From assembly GCA_900471605.1 (NCBI GenBank), contig UCEY01000003.1, forward strand, positions 1 through 64,000: DNA of 64,000 bases. Direction: 5' to 3'. Positions 25,933-36,479 of the stretch are shown piece after piece. This DNA is from Hyphomicrobiales bacterium (lineage in GTDB: Bacteria > Pseudomonadota > Alphaproteobacteria > Rhizobiales > Rhizobiaceae). Under the pieces are notes generated by a model that had not been told where the DNA came from, did no database searches, and saw nothing but the letters and a program-made list of their open reading frames with translations. Position 1 is the first letter of the stretch. Each line of letters begins with the position of its first letter. The position numbers and the translations under genes are program-made.

Positions 25933-26178
25933 TATAGGCTCTCGGATAAGATCTGGTCATCCCGGCTACAGGATCGCCGTGTTCTGCGCTATGCGGCCAG
26001 ACGGCACATTCGATGACAGGTGACTTTCCGGAGCATTTCGGTCGGCTTTCGCTGAAGGCCATTTACAAACGGGCGGCCTTATTCGATGCCGCATAAATGC
26101 CCGGACGCGCCTGCGTTTGACAGGGATGGTTTTTCAATTATCTCGCAAAGCAGAAAAAATCTTCTCGCACCTGCGAAA

Positions 26179-27597
26179 TCATCCCGGCTTATGGTTGCCT
26201 TTCGGGAACAGCGAGGCGAGCTCGCGATACCACTTGCCGCTTTTCTTGATCGTCCGTTCCTGGGTTTCGTAGTTCACATGCACGAGGCCGAACCGCATCC
26301 GGTAGCCTTCCGCCCATTCGAAATTGTCCATCAGGCTCCAGGCGAAATACCCCTTCATCGGATAGCCGTCCTTGATCAGGTCGGCGACGACGGAAAGGTG
26401 CTCGACATAATAATCCAGACGCGGCTGGTCATCCACCTCGCCGTTCGCAGGCTCCATGTTGTAGCAGGCGCCGTTTTCGGTGATGTAACAATCCGGCAGC
26501 TCGTAGCGGCGGTAGAGATCCTCGACCAGCAGCTTCAGGCCCGGCGCATAGACCTCCCAGCCGATATCCGTCTCGACCTCGCTGGCCGGTTTCGCCTCGA
26601 CCGTCCAAGGGAAGTCGCCCTTGCGCTCGGCATCGTCATGGACGCGGTCGGGCTTGTAGTAGTTGAGCCCCCACCAGTCGAGCTTCTGGCTGATGACCTT
26701 CAGATCACCGTCCTCTACGACCGGCATGCGATCCCCGAGCGCTTCGAGGAATGCCGGAGGATATTCGCCCTTGAACACCGGATCGAAGAAGGCACCGTTG
26801 TGGAACTGATGGGCGCGCTCGGCTGCCTCGAGATCGGCCGGGCTGTCGGAGCCGGCGATGATCGATGCGGCATTGATGACCGTACCGACCGGCACGTCCG
26901 GCGACACATGCCGGATCGCCTCGACGCCGAGGCCATGGGCCAGATTGACATGGTGCATGGCATGAAGCGCCGCCTGCATGTTCTTCTCGCCCGGCGCATG
27001 GATGCCGTAGAGGTGGGAAAGCCAGACGACGCACCAGGGTTCGTTGAAAGTCGCCACCGCATCCAGCCGGTCGCCGAGCCGCGCCATCACCACCTTGGCA
27101 TACCGCTGGAAGGCATAGGCCGTTGACCGCGCCGTCCAGCCGCCCTCGCCCATCAGCGAAAGCGGCAGGTCCCAGTGATAGAGCGTCGCATAGGTCTTGA
27201 TGCCGCGCGCCTTGCAGCCGTCGATCAGCCGGTCGTAGAAATCCAGCCCCTTCTCGTTGATCCGCCCGGTGCCGTCCGGAATGATCCGCGGCCAGGCGAT
27301 CGAGAACCGATAGGCCCCGACGCCCATTTCCTGCATCAGATCGAGATCGGCTTCCCAGCGGTTATAATGATCGCAGGCGACATCGCCGTTATGACGCTCA
27401 AAGACCCGTCCCGGCATGTTGGAAAACGCATCCCAGATCGAGGGCTTGCGGCCATCCGCCTTGGTCGAACCTTCGATCTGGTAGGAGGCCGTCGCGACAC
27501 CCCAGAGAAAATCGCCGGGAAAACGGGAGGCGAATTTCTGGGGATTGGGCGTTTGGGAACCGCGGGTCTGGGAATTGCTCATCTTGGGATCGGTCAT
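26179..27597 (-). CDS. GH1 beta-glucosidase
   Basis: A 472-residue cytosolic glycoside hydrolase family 1 enzyme. The acid/base Glu is in ATFNEPWCV (about residue 186) and the nucleophile Glu in CYITENGACY (about 378); FLWGVATASYQIEGS opens the barrel and WSLMDNFEWAEGYRMRFGL closes it. It should hydrolyse beta-glucosides or related disaccharides after uptake. The first 25 residues are low-complexity (SQTRGSQTPNPQ) and precede the catalytic fold; a second ATG five codons in is possible. It is the last gene of the sugar block, separated from the oxidoreductase by a hairpin, so it may be expressed at a different level. Confidence 0.93.
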   Translation of the reverse strand: MTDPKMSNSQTRGSQTPNPQKFASRFPGDFLWGVATASYQIEGSTKADGRKPSIWDAFSNMPGRVFERHNGDVACDHYNRWEADLDLMQEMGVGAYRFSIAWPRIIPDGTGRINEKGLDFYDRLIDGCKARGIKTYATLYHWDLPLSLMGEGGWTARSTAYAFQRYAKVVMARLGDRLDAVATFNEPWCVVWLSHLYGIHAPGEKNMQAALHAMHHVNLAHGLGVEAIRHVSPDVPVGTVINAASIIAGSDSPADLEAAERAHQFHNGAFFDPVFKGEYPPAFLEALGDRMPVVEDGDLKVISQKLDWWGLNYYKPDRVHDDAERKGDFPWTVEAKPASEVETDIGWEVYAPGLKLLVEDLYRRYELPDCYITENGACYNMEPANGEVDDQPRLDYYVEHLSVVADLIKDGYPMKGYFAWSLMDNFEWAEGYRMRFGLVHVNYETQERTIKKSGKWYRELASLFPKGNHKPG

Positions 27598-27738
27598 GGG
27601 GATGCCGCCATATCTGGTTGCGCGAGGTCAGCCGGACCATCTTTCGCGGCGATTTAACCAAGCCAAGCCCGGTTGTACAGGTTTATGTGGAGATTCCTGA
27701 AACGTTGCAGACTACGCACCGCTTTAAGAAAGGCACAT

Positions 27739-27761
27739 TGGCGCCGACTGAGCCGGCGCCA
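27739..27761. terminator. Hairpin between oxidoreductase and beta-glucosidase genes
   Basis: TGGCGCCG (27739-27746) pairs with CGGCGCCA (27754-27761); a GTTTTTA run follows on the plus strand and only a weak CTTTCTT on the minus strand. It lies 14 bases after the stop of the minus-strand oxidoreductase gene, so it is either a partial terminator of that transcript or an attenuator before the glucosidase gene. Confidence 0.55.
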
Positions 27762-27775
27762 GTTTTTATGAAACC

Positions 27776-28948
27776 TTAAAGCTTAACCCAAGCCCCGTTC
27801 TTCTTCGAAGACGCGACACACGCCTCGACGAACGCAACCCCCTTAACGCCGTCGTCCACGGTCGGGTAGATCACCGCCTTGTCGATCGCGACGCCCTTCT
27901 TGGCGGCGTTGATGGCACGGGCGGCTTCCGTGTAGATGGTCGCGAACGCTTCGAGATAACCTTCCGGATGGCCGGAAGGGATGCGGCTGACGCGGGCGGC
28001 GGACGGGCCGGAACCAGCGCCGTTGCGGGTGATCAGCCGTTTCGGCTCGCCGAATGGCGTGAACCACAGATAGTTCGGATCGGCTTGCACCCATTCGATG
28101 CCGCCCTTGGTGCCATAAACGCGGATCTTGAGCCCGTTTTCATGGCCCGGAGCCACCTGGCTGCACCAGAGCATGCCCTTGGCGCCGCCTTCGTAGCGCA
28201 GCATCACATGCGCATTGTCGTCGAGCCGGCGGCCTTCGACGAAACTGTCGAGATCGGCAGCGAGACTTTCGAGCGTCAGCCCGGTGATGAAGGCGGCGAG
28301 GTTATAGGCATGCGTGCCGATATCGCCGGTCGAACCGCCGGCACCCGACTGGGCCGGATCGGTGCGCCAGACGGCCTGCTTGGCGCCGGTCTGCTCCACC
28401 GCTTCGGTCAGCCAGTCCTGCGGATATTCGACCTGCACGACGCGGATCTTTCCGAGATCGCCATTGGCCACCATTTCGCGGGCCTGCCGCACCATCGGAT
28501 AGCCGGTGTAATTGTGGGTGAGGATGAACAGCGCGCCGCTCTCGTCGGCCGCCTTCTTCATCTTCTTGGCATCCGCGAGGTTGGAGGTGAGCGGCTTGTC
28601 GCAGATCACATGGATGCCGCGCTTCAGGAATTCCTTCGCCGCTTCGTAGTGCACGTGGTTCGGCGTCACGATCGAGACCGCCTCGATCCCGTCTTTCAGC
28701 CGCGCTTCGCGGATCGCCATCTCCTTGTAGGACCCGTAGGTGCGGGACGGATCGAGCCCGAGATCGCGGCCCGACGCGATCGCCTTTTCCGGCGACGACG
28801 ACAGCGCGCCGGCGACGAGCTCGAACTGGTCGTCCAACCTGGCCGCCATGCGATGCACCGCCCCGATGAACGCCCCCGCACCGCCGCCGACCATGCCGAG
28901 CCGAATGCGCGGCTCCCGCGCCTGTTCGTCCTTGCCTTCAATTGCCAT
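27776..28948 (-). CDS. Gfo/Idh/MocA-family oxidoreductase
   Basis: A 390-residue NAD(P)-dependent dehydrogenase. Rossmann motif LGMVGGGAGAFIG near residue 17, the EKP-type motif as HVICDKPLTSNLADA, and the catalytic His/Asp region GGSTGDIGTHAYNLAAF. Family members oxidise sugar C2/C3 hydroxyls (inositol, scyllo-inositol, glucosides to 3-keto forms). The ATG at 28948 follows CAGGAGAAACATC; a longer frame upstream has no ribosome site. It sits in the same run as the sugar phosphate isomerase/epimerase, and such pairs often process 3-keto sugars or inositols, but the exact substrate is unknown. Confidence 0.92.
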   Translation of the reverse strand: MAIEGKDEQAREPRIRLGMVGGGAGAFIGAVHRMAARLDDQFELVAGALSSSPEKAIASGRDLGLDPSRTYGSYKEMAIREARLKDGIEAVSIVTPNHVHYEAAKEFLKRGIHVICDKPLTSNLADAKKMKKAADESGALFILTHNYTGYPMVRQAREMVANGDLGKIRVVQVEYPQDWLTEAVEQTGAKQAVWRTDPAQSGAGGSTGDIGTHAYNLAAFITGLTLESLAADLDSFVEGRRLDDNAHVMLRYEGGAKGMLWCSQVAPGHENGLKIRVYGTKGGIEWVQADPNYLWFTPFGEPKRLITRNGAGSGPSAARVSRIPSGHPEGYLEAFATIYTEAARAINAAKKGVAIDKAVIYPTVDDGVKGVAFVEACVASSKKNGAWVKL

Positions 28949-28994
28949 GATGTTTCTCCTGAAAGATTTGAATATATCGAGAGGCCACGAGGCC

Positions 28995-29408
28995 TCAGGT
29001 GTTCGTTGCAGCCTTGCGCGGCCGCCCGCCCTTGGCGCCATTGGCGCGGCTTGCCGCGATCTTTGCCGGCGACTTCGATTGCCCGCCGCGACGTTGTGCT
29101 TCCATAAAGGTCCGGCTGCCGAAGATGCCGCTCATCAGGCCTGAAATCGAATAATCGACATCCAGGCTTTCCCAGTGCAGACCGGTTTCCCCGAGCAGTT
29201 CGACTTCGGACAGTTGTTCGTCCGTCGCCTCAGCCAAGCCTTCGAGAGAACGGGCCGGGACCATGAACGCCGCCCCGTTGGCGAATTCCACGACGATGCG
29301 GCCGGAGGACGGGTCGAAACGAACCGAGACCGGTAGGGGCCTTTGCGCCCGCTCCGTATCCCACCGTAATTTTGCCTGGGCGAGTTCGGCATCCGTGATC
29401 TCAACCAT
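28995..29408 (-). CDS. DUF2442 protein, possible antitoxin partner
   Basis: A 137-residue acidic-then-basic protein. The DUF2442 core (VRFDPSSGRIVVEFANGAAFMVPA and ELLGETGLHWESLDVDYSI) is followed by a basic tail rich in Lys/Arg (SKSPAKIAASRANGAKGGRP) that looks DNA- or RNA-binding. Its start overlaps the end of the DUF4160 gene by 8 bases, the common arrangement of these two families. Such pairs resemble toxin-antitoxin modules in size, coupling and spotty occurrence, but no activity is established that I know of. It interrupts the sugar gene run. Confidence 0.85.
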   Translation of the reverse strand: MVEITDAELAQAKLRWDTERAQRPLPVSVRFDPSSGRIVVEFANGAAFMVPARSLEGLAEATDEQLSEVELLGETGLHWESLDVDYSISGLMSGIFGSRTFMEAQRRGGQSKSPAKIAASRANGAKGGRPRKAATNT

Positions 29409-29628
29409 GGTACTTTCTCCAAGTCTCCCGGAATAACTGCCGGTTGGCCTCGATAATCTCGGCGGCTCGGCGGACATCCCGGTCAGACATCCCACCCTGC
29501 GTCAGGATCTTTAGTGTCTCGATATCAATGCGCGCTTCGCCGTCGCCGTAGACATGCACGTGGGGAGGCTCGTGATCCGCCGTATAGATAACGAACCGCA
29601 GGCCATGTTGCCGCAGGACGGTGACCAT
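29401..29628 (-). CDS. DUF4160 protein, possible toxin partner
   Basis: A 75-residue protein with the DUF4160 pattern: MVTVLRQHGLRFVIYTAD, then EPPHVHVYGDGEARIDIET with the conserved His-x-His, and a helical C-terminal half (AAEIIEANRQLFRETWRKY). I start at the ATG at 29628, which gives the family's normal N-terminus (M-x-T-V-L-R); the longer frame to 29817 would run across the palindromic repeat and is not credible. Coupled by an 8-base overlap to DUF2442. Function unknown; the HVHV motif could be a metal or catalytic site. Confidence 0.82.
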   Translation of the reverse strand: MVTVLRQHGLRFVIYTADHEPPHVHVYGDGEARIDIETLKILTQGGMSDRDVRRAAEIIEANRQLFRETWRKYHG

Positions 29629-29679
29629 GCATCCATAACCCAACTTGTTAGGTATCTCAAGCTCATCTCCGTGTGGGAC

Positions 29680-29740
29680 GCCCCTCATCCGCCCCGCTGG
29701 GCACCTTCTCCCCGCTCTGACGGGGAGAGTGTGAGGGGCG
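29680..29740. repeat. Rhizobial intergenic palindrome (CCCCTCATCC type)
   Basis: GCCCCTCATCC at 29680-29690 and the complementary GTGAGGGGC at 29732-29740 enclose CTTCTCCCC/GGGGAGAG, forming a long imperfect hairpin. The same core (CCTCATCCG...ACCTTCTCCCCG...CGGGGAGAAGG) recurs at 34830, 36332 and 59719, so this is a dispersed repeat family. It abuts the DUF4160 gene and may mark its insertion border. Confidence 0.8.
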
Positions 29741-29764
29741 GCATCCGCGCAGCCGACGCCGGGC

Positions 29765-30817
29765 CTAGAGCCCCAACATCCGCCGATTCGCCGCGTCGTC
29801 CGTCCCGCCGCTCGCAAAGTCGTCGAACGCCTTGTCGGTAACGCGGATGATATGCGCCTTGACGAATTCGGCGCCCTCGCGGGCTCCGTCCTCGGAATTC
29901 TTCAGCGCGCATTCCCACTCAACCACGGCCCAGCCGTCGAAATCGTTGGCGGCCATTTTCGAGAAGATCGAGCCGAAATCGACCTGGCCGTCGCCGGGCG
30001 AGCGGAAGCGGCCGGCGCGGCCGACCCAGCCCTGATAACCGCCATAGACGCCCTGCCGGCCGGTCGGGTTGAATTCCGCGTCCTTGACGTGAAACATCTT
30101 GATCCGGTCCTTGTAGATGTCGATGTGGTCGAGATAGTCGAGGCATTGCAGCACGTAATGCGACGGGTCGTAGAGCATGTTGGCGCGCGGATGGTTCTTC
30201 ACCCGCTCCAGGAACATCTCGAACGTGACGCCGTCATGCAGGTCTTCGCCGGGATGGATCTCGTAGGCGACGTCGACGCCGCAGTCTTCCGCGTGGTTGA
30301 GGATCGGCGTCCAGCGCTTGGCAAGCTCGTCGAAGGCGGTCTCGACGAGACCGGCCGGGCGCTGCGGCCAGGGATAGATGAACGGCCAGGCCAGCGCGCC
30401 CGAAAAGGTCGCATGCGCCTTGATCCCGAGATGTTTCGAGGCGGTGAGCGCCATCTTGACCTGCTCGACCGCCCAGGCCTGGCGTGCCTTCGGATTGCCG
30501 CGCACTTCGGGAGCGGCAAAGCCGTCGAAAGCTTCGTCATAAGCGGGGTGCACGGCAACCAGCTGGCCCTGCAGATGGGTCGAGAGCTCGGTCACCTCGA
30601 CGCCGTTCGCCCGCGCCACGCCTGCGAATTCGTCGCAATAATCCTTGGAGGCGGCGGCTTTTTTCAGGTCGATGAGCTGGCCCGCCCAGGTCGGCACCTG
30701 CACGCCGACATAACCCTTGTCGGCAGCCCATTTTGTGATCCCGTCCCAGGTGTTGAACGGCGCCGCGTCGCCCGCGAACTGGCCGAGAAAGATGGCGGGG
30801 CCCTTGATCGTCTTCAT
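29765..30817 (-). CDS. Sugar phosphate isomerase/epimerase (xylose isomerase-like TIM barrel)
   Basis: A 350-residue AP-endonuclease-2-like TIM barrel. Metal-site residues are visible in VAYEIHPGEDLHDG, NMLYDPSHYVLQ, FHVKDAEFNP and AVVEWECAL. Such enzymes isomerise or epimerise sugars and inositols, and those paired with Gfo/Idh/MocA oxidoreductases often act on 3-keto sugars. The ATG follows GAAGAGGAAACATC, almost the same leader as the oxidoreductase gene. It comes directly after the ABC transporter genes and before the DUF4160 insertion. Confidence 0.9.
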   Translation of the reverse strand: MKTIKGPAIFLGQFAGDAAPFNTWDGITKWAADKGYVGVQVPTWAGQLIDLKKAAASKDYCDEFAGVARANGVEVTELSTHLQGQLVAVHPAYDEAFDGFAAPEVRGNPKARQAWAVEQVKMALTASKHLGIKAHATFSGALAWPFIYPWPQRPAGLVETAFDELAKRWTPILNHAEDCGVDVAYEIHPGEDLHDGVTFEMFLERVKNHPRANMLYDPSHYVLQCLDYLDHIDIYKDRIKMFHVKDAEFNPTGRQGVYGGYQGWVGRAGRFRSPGDGQVDFGSIFSKMAANDFDGWAVVEWECALKNSEDGAREGAEFVKAHIIRVTDKAFDDFASGGTDDAANRRMLGL

Positions 30818-30866
30818 GATGTTTCCTCTTCGGCTACATGCAGTTGGTCTGGAACAACCCTCATCC

Positions 30867-30981
30867 CTCATTCCTGTGCTTGTCACAGGAACCCGGCCAA
30901 GATGCGTCTGCGCCTTGGGAAGGCTCTTTCGCGCCCAAGGACTTGGGCGCACTGGATTCCCGTGACAAGCACAGGAATGAG
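30867..30981. repeat. Inverted CTCATTCCTGTGCTTGTCAC repeats
   Basis: CTCATTCCTGTGCTTGTCAC begins at 30867 and its reverse complement ends at 30981 (28 bases each arm, three mismatches), with about 59 bases between. This is another dispersed intergenic palindrome type. It lies between the isomerase gene and the binding-protein gene of the same operon, so the transcript would fold here. Confidence 0.75.
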
Positions 30982-30994
30982 GTGACCGGGGATA

Positions 30995-31020
30995 GCGGCG
31001 CCCACACAAGCGGGCGCCGC
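30995..31020 (-). terminator. Hairpin after the binding-protein gene
   Basis: GCGGCGCCC (30995-31003) pairs with GGGCGCCGC (31012-31020), 23 bases after the binding-protein stop. No U-run follows. In sugar ABC operons such hairpins often protect the binding-protein message and reduce downstream expression. Confidence 0.5.
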
Positions 31021-31043
31021 CGATCTTCATCAGGACGCCGTTA

Positions 31044-31994
31044 TCAGAACGGAGAATCCGGGAAGTAGAAGTTCTTGGCGTTGTCCTTCGTCACCAGCGT
31101 GGCGTCAAGGATGTAGGTGCCGCTGACCGGAACCTTGTCGTAGAAATTGCCGGCGGTGAGTTCCATGGCGGTCGCCACCATTGCCGGGGGATAGAGAACA
31201 TCGACCGGGATCATCTTGTCGCCGTCCATGACCTTCTTGACCATGTCCTTGGAGCCCGCGCCGCCGACGACGTACTTGATGTCGGTCCGCTTGGCCTGGG
31301 CGATGGCTTCGAGAACGCCGACGGCCATGTCGTCGTCCTGGCACCAGACCACGTCGATCTTCGGGTATTTGGTCAGGTAGTCCTGCATGACCTTGAACGC
31401 GTCGTCGCGGCTCCAGTTGCCGAACTGACGATCGAGGACCTTCACCTTGGAGCCGGCAATGCCCTTGTCGAAGCCGTCCTGGCGCTGCTGGTCGATCGGG
31501 ATCGGCAGGCCGCGGATGACGACGACCTGCGCGTCCGGCGTGGTCTTCTTGATGTACTCGCCGGCGACCTGGCCGAGCGCCGGGTTGTTGCCGGCGACAT
31601 AGAGGTCGCGGATGGTGCTGTCGTTGACCGAAGGCGCGCGGTCGACGAGCGCCACGAACGTGCCCTTGTCCTTGACCTGCTGGATGGCGTTGACGAGCGG
31701 ATCCGGGTCGGATGGCAGGATGACCAGCGCATCGAGGCCCTGGACCGCAAGGTCCTGCACGGCATTGGCCTGGCTTGCGGCATCCGGCGAGGTCTTGACG
31801 ATGACGTTGAGGCCCGGATGTTCCTTCATCAGGAGCTTGGCGACGCGTTCGGCATGGAATACGACGCCGGCGGTCCAGCCATGGTCGGCGGCCGGAATGG
31901 AAACGCCGATCGTCACCTTCTTGTCCTGGGCGAATGCCGTGCCGGCGAGAAGCGCCAGCGACGCCACGGCCAGTCCCAAAATTTGTCTGCGCAT
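31044..31994 (-). CDS. Sugar ABC transporter, substrate-binding protein (RbsB type)
   Basis: A 316-residue periplasmic protein. Signal peptide MRRQILGLAVASLALLAG ends at AFA-Q. The mature part KKVTIGVSIPAADHGWTAGV, LVILPSDPDPLVNAI, VALVDRAPSVNDS and WCQDDDMAVGVLEA is the type I periplasmic binding fold used for pentoses and other monosaccharides (peripla_BP_4). The ATG follows GGGAGAGAGAAACA. It comes after the permease gene (order ATPase, permease, binding protein, which is less common than binding protein first). With xylA and xylB upstream, D-xylose is a natural guess, but the sequence does not prove it. Confidence 0.92.
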   Translation of the reverse strand: MRRQILGLAVASLALLAGTAFAQDKKVTIGVSIPAADHGWTAGVVFHAERVAKLLMKEHPGLNVIVKTSPDAASQANAVQDLAVQGLDALVILPSDPDPLVNAIQQVKDKGTFVALVDRAPSVNDSTIRDLYVAGNNPALGQVAGEYIKKTTPDAQVVVIRGLPIPIDQQRQDGFDKGIAGSKVKVLDRQFGNWSRDDAFKVMQDYLTKYPKIDVVWCQDDDMAVGVLEAIAQAKRTDIKYVVGGAGSKDMVKKVMDGDKMIPVDVLYPPAMVATAMELTAGNFYDKVPVSGTYILDATLVTKDNAKNFYFPDSPF

Positions 31995-32067
31995 TGTTTC
32001 TCTCTCCCACAATATCAGGGTCCTTTATTTGAAGACCGGACGCGACCCATCAGCCCGGTCAATCTCT

Positions 32068-33068
32068 TCATTTCCGCATCAGCGACCTTTGAACCAGCAT
32101 GGCGATGATGATGATCGCTCCCTGGATGGCGCCGATCAGGTATTCGCTGACGAAGTTGGACAGCAGCATGATGTTGCCGACGATTTCCAGAATGAAGGCG
32201 CCGCAGATCGTGCCCCAGATACGGCCGACCCCTCCCCGGAGCGCCGTGCCGCCGACGACCACGGCGGTGATCGCCTGCAATTCCCAGAAGCTGCCGGTCG
32301 TCGCCGATGTCGAGCCGAGGCGCGGCACGTAGAGCAGCACTGCAACGGCGACGCACAGCCCCTGGATGACATAGGTGACGGTGCGCACCCGGTTGATCGA
32401 AATGCCGGAATAACGCGCCACGTCCTCGTTGGAGCCGACCGCCGTCACATGCCGGCCGTAGCGGGTGCGGTAGAGCACGAAGGCGGCGATCGTGGCGGTC
32501 ACGAAGATGACGATGATCGGCACCGGCACGCCGACGACAGAGCCGGAATAGAACGGCCGGTAGAGCGTCATGATATCGCGGTCGCGCACCGTGATGGCGC
32601 CGCCCTGGGAAAGCCAGGTGGTCAGCCCGCGATAGATGCCCATCGTGCCAAGCGTCGCGATAAACGGCTCGATCCGGCCGATCGTGGTGACCAGGCCGTT
32701 GGCGAGCCCGCAGGCGGCCCCGATCGCGATCGCCAGCGCCATGCCCGCGGCAAGCGCCAGCGACGGGTCGGCGATCGTGCCCGAGTTCAGGAACAGGATC
32801 ATCAGGCTGGCGACGAAGGCGAGCATCGCGCCGACGGAAAGATCGAGCCCGCCCGAGGTAATCACGTAGGTCGCCCCGAGCGCGATGACGGCAATGAAGG
32901 AGCTGCGGGTGACGACGTTCAAAAGGTTGGCGGTCGTCATGAAATTCGGATTGGCGAAATAACCGAGCACCAGGAGAAGGGCGAGCGCGATGAACGGCGC
33001 CACCGCCGCCATGTCCCAGTCCTTGGAGGTCTTCGGCGCCTTGGCCGTTTCGGTCGCGACATTCGCCA

Positions 33069-33069
<1 letters not shown>
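32068..33069 (-). CDS. Sugar ABC transporter, permease (RbsC type)
   Basis: A 333-residue inner membrane protein with eight to ten spans. The RbsC-family motif ITSGGLDLSVGAMLAFVASL (about residue 70-89) and the AVGSNEDVARYSGISINRV cytoplasmic loop with the EAA-like segment are clear, as is VVGGTALRGGVGRIWGT near the end. Its ATG shares one base with the ATPase stop (TGATG), so they are co-translated. It forms the channel of the importer with the double ATPase. Confidence 0.93.
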
Positions 33070-34592
<1,523 letters not shown>

Positions 34593-34716
34593 CGGGCGGC
34601 ACCCGTGACCATGGGGCCATGCGCAGCCCGACAGCGGACCGTGACGTTACGGACAGCACGCCTGTATATGATCATCTGCTCCCAAGCTCCTCCGACGAGA
34701 ACGCTAGCCCAGATTC

Positions 34717-34732
34717 TGAGGTACGTAAAGCA
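34717..34732 (-). promoter_or_regulatory. LacI-type operator upstream of the sugar ABC genes
   Basis: TGAGGTACGTAAAGCA, read on the plus strand, is an imperfect palindrome centred on CG. It matches the two sites before the lacI-family gene (39031 and 39052) at 15 and 12 of 16 positions, and about 30 flanking bases around the 39031 copy (TAGCC...ATTCTGAGG) are also nearly the same. It is the likely site through which the LacI-family protein at 37957 controls transport. Confidence 0.65.
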
Positions 34733-34829
34733 GATTTCCCACGCTTGCACGGGAACGTGTGGCCACTTTGCGCGAACCTCCTGCCGGTTGTCGTTATCGC
34801 GTTGTTGCCTTCTCCGATGGCAGCGTCAG

Positions 34830-34967
34830 CCCCTCATCCGGCTGCCGCCACCTTCTCCCCGTCGGAACGGGGAGAAGGACATATACCGCAACGCCTTACC
34901 CCCTCTTGACCGTGCTCGGGGCACGTCCCCTCTCCCCGCAAGCGGGGAGAGGGTTAGGGTGAGGGGC
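34830..34967. repeat. Compound intergenic palindrome (CCCCTCATCC type)
   Basis: Starts GCCCCTCATCCGGCTGCCGC, has CTTCTCCCC/GGGGAGAAG, then a second unit CCCTCTCCCCGCAAGCGGGG and ends GTTAGGGTGAGGGGC. The outer ends are complementary, so the whole 138 bases can fold on itself. The copy at 36332-36467 has the same build. Together with the operator it fills the 390-base gap between xylA and the ABC genes; no gene was seen there. Confidence 0.85.
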
Positions 34968-34981
34968 AGACGCGAGCCTTA

Positions 34982-36292
34982 TCAAACGTAACGGTTAACG
35001 ACGTTTTCCAGGTATTCCTGGCGGCCCGACTTCGGTTCCGGGTTGATGTCCTGCTTCTCGACCCAGGAGGCGATGTCGTCGAGCTTGTATTCGCCGCGCA
35101 GCATCTTCTGGTATTCGGGGCTGTCCCACTTTTCGTAGCGAGCGTCGAGCGGAGCCTTGAGCGCGCCGTCGTCGATCATCTTCGCCGCGGCCTTGATGCC
35201 GCGTGCGCAGCAGTCCATGCCGCCGATATGACCGATCAAGAGGTCCTCCGGATCGAGCGACTGGCGGCGCAGCTTGGCGTCGAAATTGGTGCCGCCGTTC
35301 TGGAAGCCGCCACCGGCGAGCACGTGGTAATAGGCGAGCGCCATTTCCGGCACGTTGTTCGGGAACTGGTCGGTATCCCAGCCGGACTGCATGTCGTTGC
35401 GGTTCATGTCGATCGAACCAAAAATGCCGAAGGCGTTGGCCATGGCGATTTCGTGTTCGAACGAATGGCCGGCGAGGATCGCGTGGCCCTGCTCGATATT
35501 GACCTTCACTTCCTTCTCGAGGCCGTTCTTCTGCAGGAAGGCGTAGACGGTCGAGACGTCGTAGTCGTACTGGTGCTTGGTCGGCTCCTGCGGCTTCGGC
35601 TCGATCAGGATCGTACCTTCGAAGCCGATCTTGTACTTGTATTCAACGACGAGGTTGAGGAAGCGGCCCATCTGGTCGAGCTCGCGCGAGAGATCGGTGT
35701 TGAGCAGCGTCTCGTACCCTTCGCGACCGCCCCACAGCACGTAGTTCGCGCCACCGAGGCGCTTGGTGGCGTCGAGGCAGGTCTTGACCGTCGCCGCTGC
35801 AAACGCGAAGACGTCCGGATCCGGGTTGGTCGCGGCACCCGACATGTAGCGGCGGTTGGAGAACAGGTTCGCCGTACCCCAGAGAAGCTTCACGCCCGTC
35901 TCGGCCTGCTTCTTCTCGAAATAATCGACGATCTCGTTGAGGTTCTTGGTGTTCTCGGCAAAATTATTGCCTTCCGGGCGCACGTCGGCGTCGTGGAAGC
36001 AGTAGAAGGGTGCGCCGAGCAGCTGGAAGAATTCGAAGGCGACGTCGGCCTTCATCTTGGCGGCTTCCATCGTGTCCGAGAACCAGGGGCGCTGGAAGGT
36101 CTGGCCGCCGAAGGGATCGCCGCCCGGCCAGGTGAAGGTATGCCAGTAGGCGACCGCAAAGCGCAGGTGATCCTCCATGCGCTTGCCGGCGACGATCTCG
36201 TCGGGATTGTAGAAGCGGAAGGCGAGCGGATTGGTGCTGTCCGGGCCCTCGTATTTGATTTTCTGGATGTCTCCGAAAAAGCCTGTGCTCAT
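34982..36292 (-). CDS. xylA: Xylose isomerase
   Basis: A 436-residue cytosolic metal enzyme converting D-xylose to D-xylulose. Active-site and metal motifs are intact: [13 protein letters not shown] with the catalytic His and Asp (about residues 97-109), [35 protein letters not shown] with metal-binding Glu and Lys, and [17 protein letters not shown]. Length is typical of the class II enzymes. It follows xylB on the same strand with a repeat of about 140 bases in the gap, so the two are probably one transcript. Confidence 0.96.
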   Translation of the reverse strand: MSTGFFGDIQKIKYEGPDSTNPLAFRFYNPDEIVAGKRMEDHLRFAVAYWHTFTWPGGDPFGGQTFQRPWFSDTMEAAKMKADVAFEFFQLLGAPFYCFHDADVRPEGNNFAENTKNLNEIVDYFEKKQAETGVKLLWGTANLFSNRRYMSGAATNPDPDVFAFAAATVKTCLDATKRLGGANYVLWGGREGYETLLNTDLSRELDQMGRFLNLVVEYKYKIGFEGTILIEPKPQEPTKHQYDYDVSTVYAFLQKNGLEKEVKVNIEQGHAILAGHSFEHEIAMANAFGIFGSIDMNRNDMQSGWDTDQFPNNVPEMALAYYHVLAGGGFQNGGTNFDAKLRRQSLDPEDLLIGHIGGMDCCARGIKAAAKMIDDGALKAPLDARYEKWDSPEYQKMLRGEYKLDDIASWVEKQDINPEPKSGRQEYLENVVNRYV

Positions 36293-36331
36293 GGTCGTTT
36301 CCTCATTGTGATGTGTTCGATCTTCTTAAGC

Positions 36332-36467
36332 GCCCCTCATCCGCCTGCCGGCACCTTCTCCCCGTAAACGGGGCGAAGGGGGCTCGCAGTGAGCTATCCG
36401 CCCCCTTGAACGTCGAGCGAGGCATGTCCCCTCTCCCCGCAAGCGGGGAGAGGGTTAGGGTGAGGGG
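36332..36467. repeat. Compound intergenic palindrome (CCCCTCATCC type)
   Basis: Same design as the 34830 element: GCCCCTCATCCGCCTGCCGG, then CTTCTCCCCG, and a right part with CCCTCTCCCCGCAAGCGGGG and GTTAGGGTGAGGGGC that is base-for-base like the other copy. It occupies nearly all of the xylB-xylA gap. Confidence 0.85.
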
Positions 36468-36479
36468 CAAACCTCGATT

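Noticed and set aside
25933-26178. Possible SAM-II riboswitch before metN
   Set aside because: I could not find the conserved SAM-II core or pseudoknot pairing; the gap is otherwise featureless.
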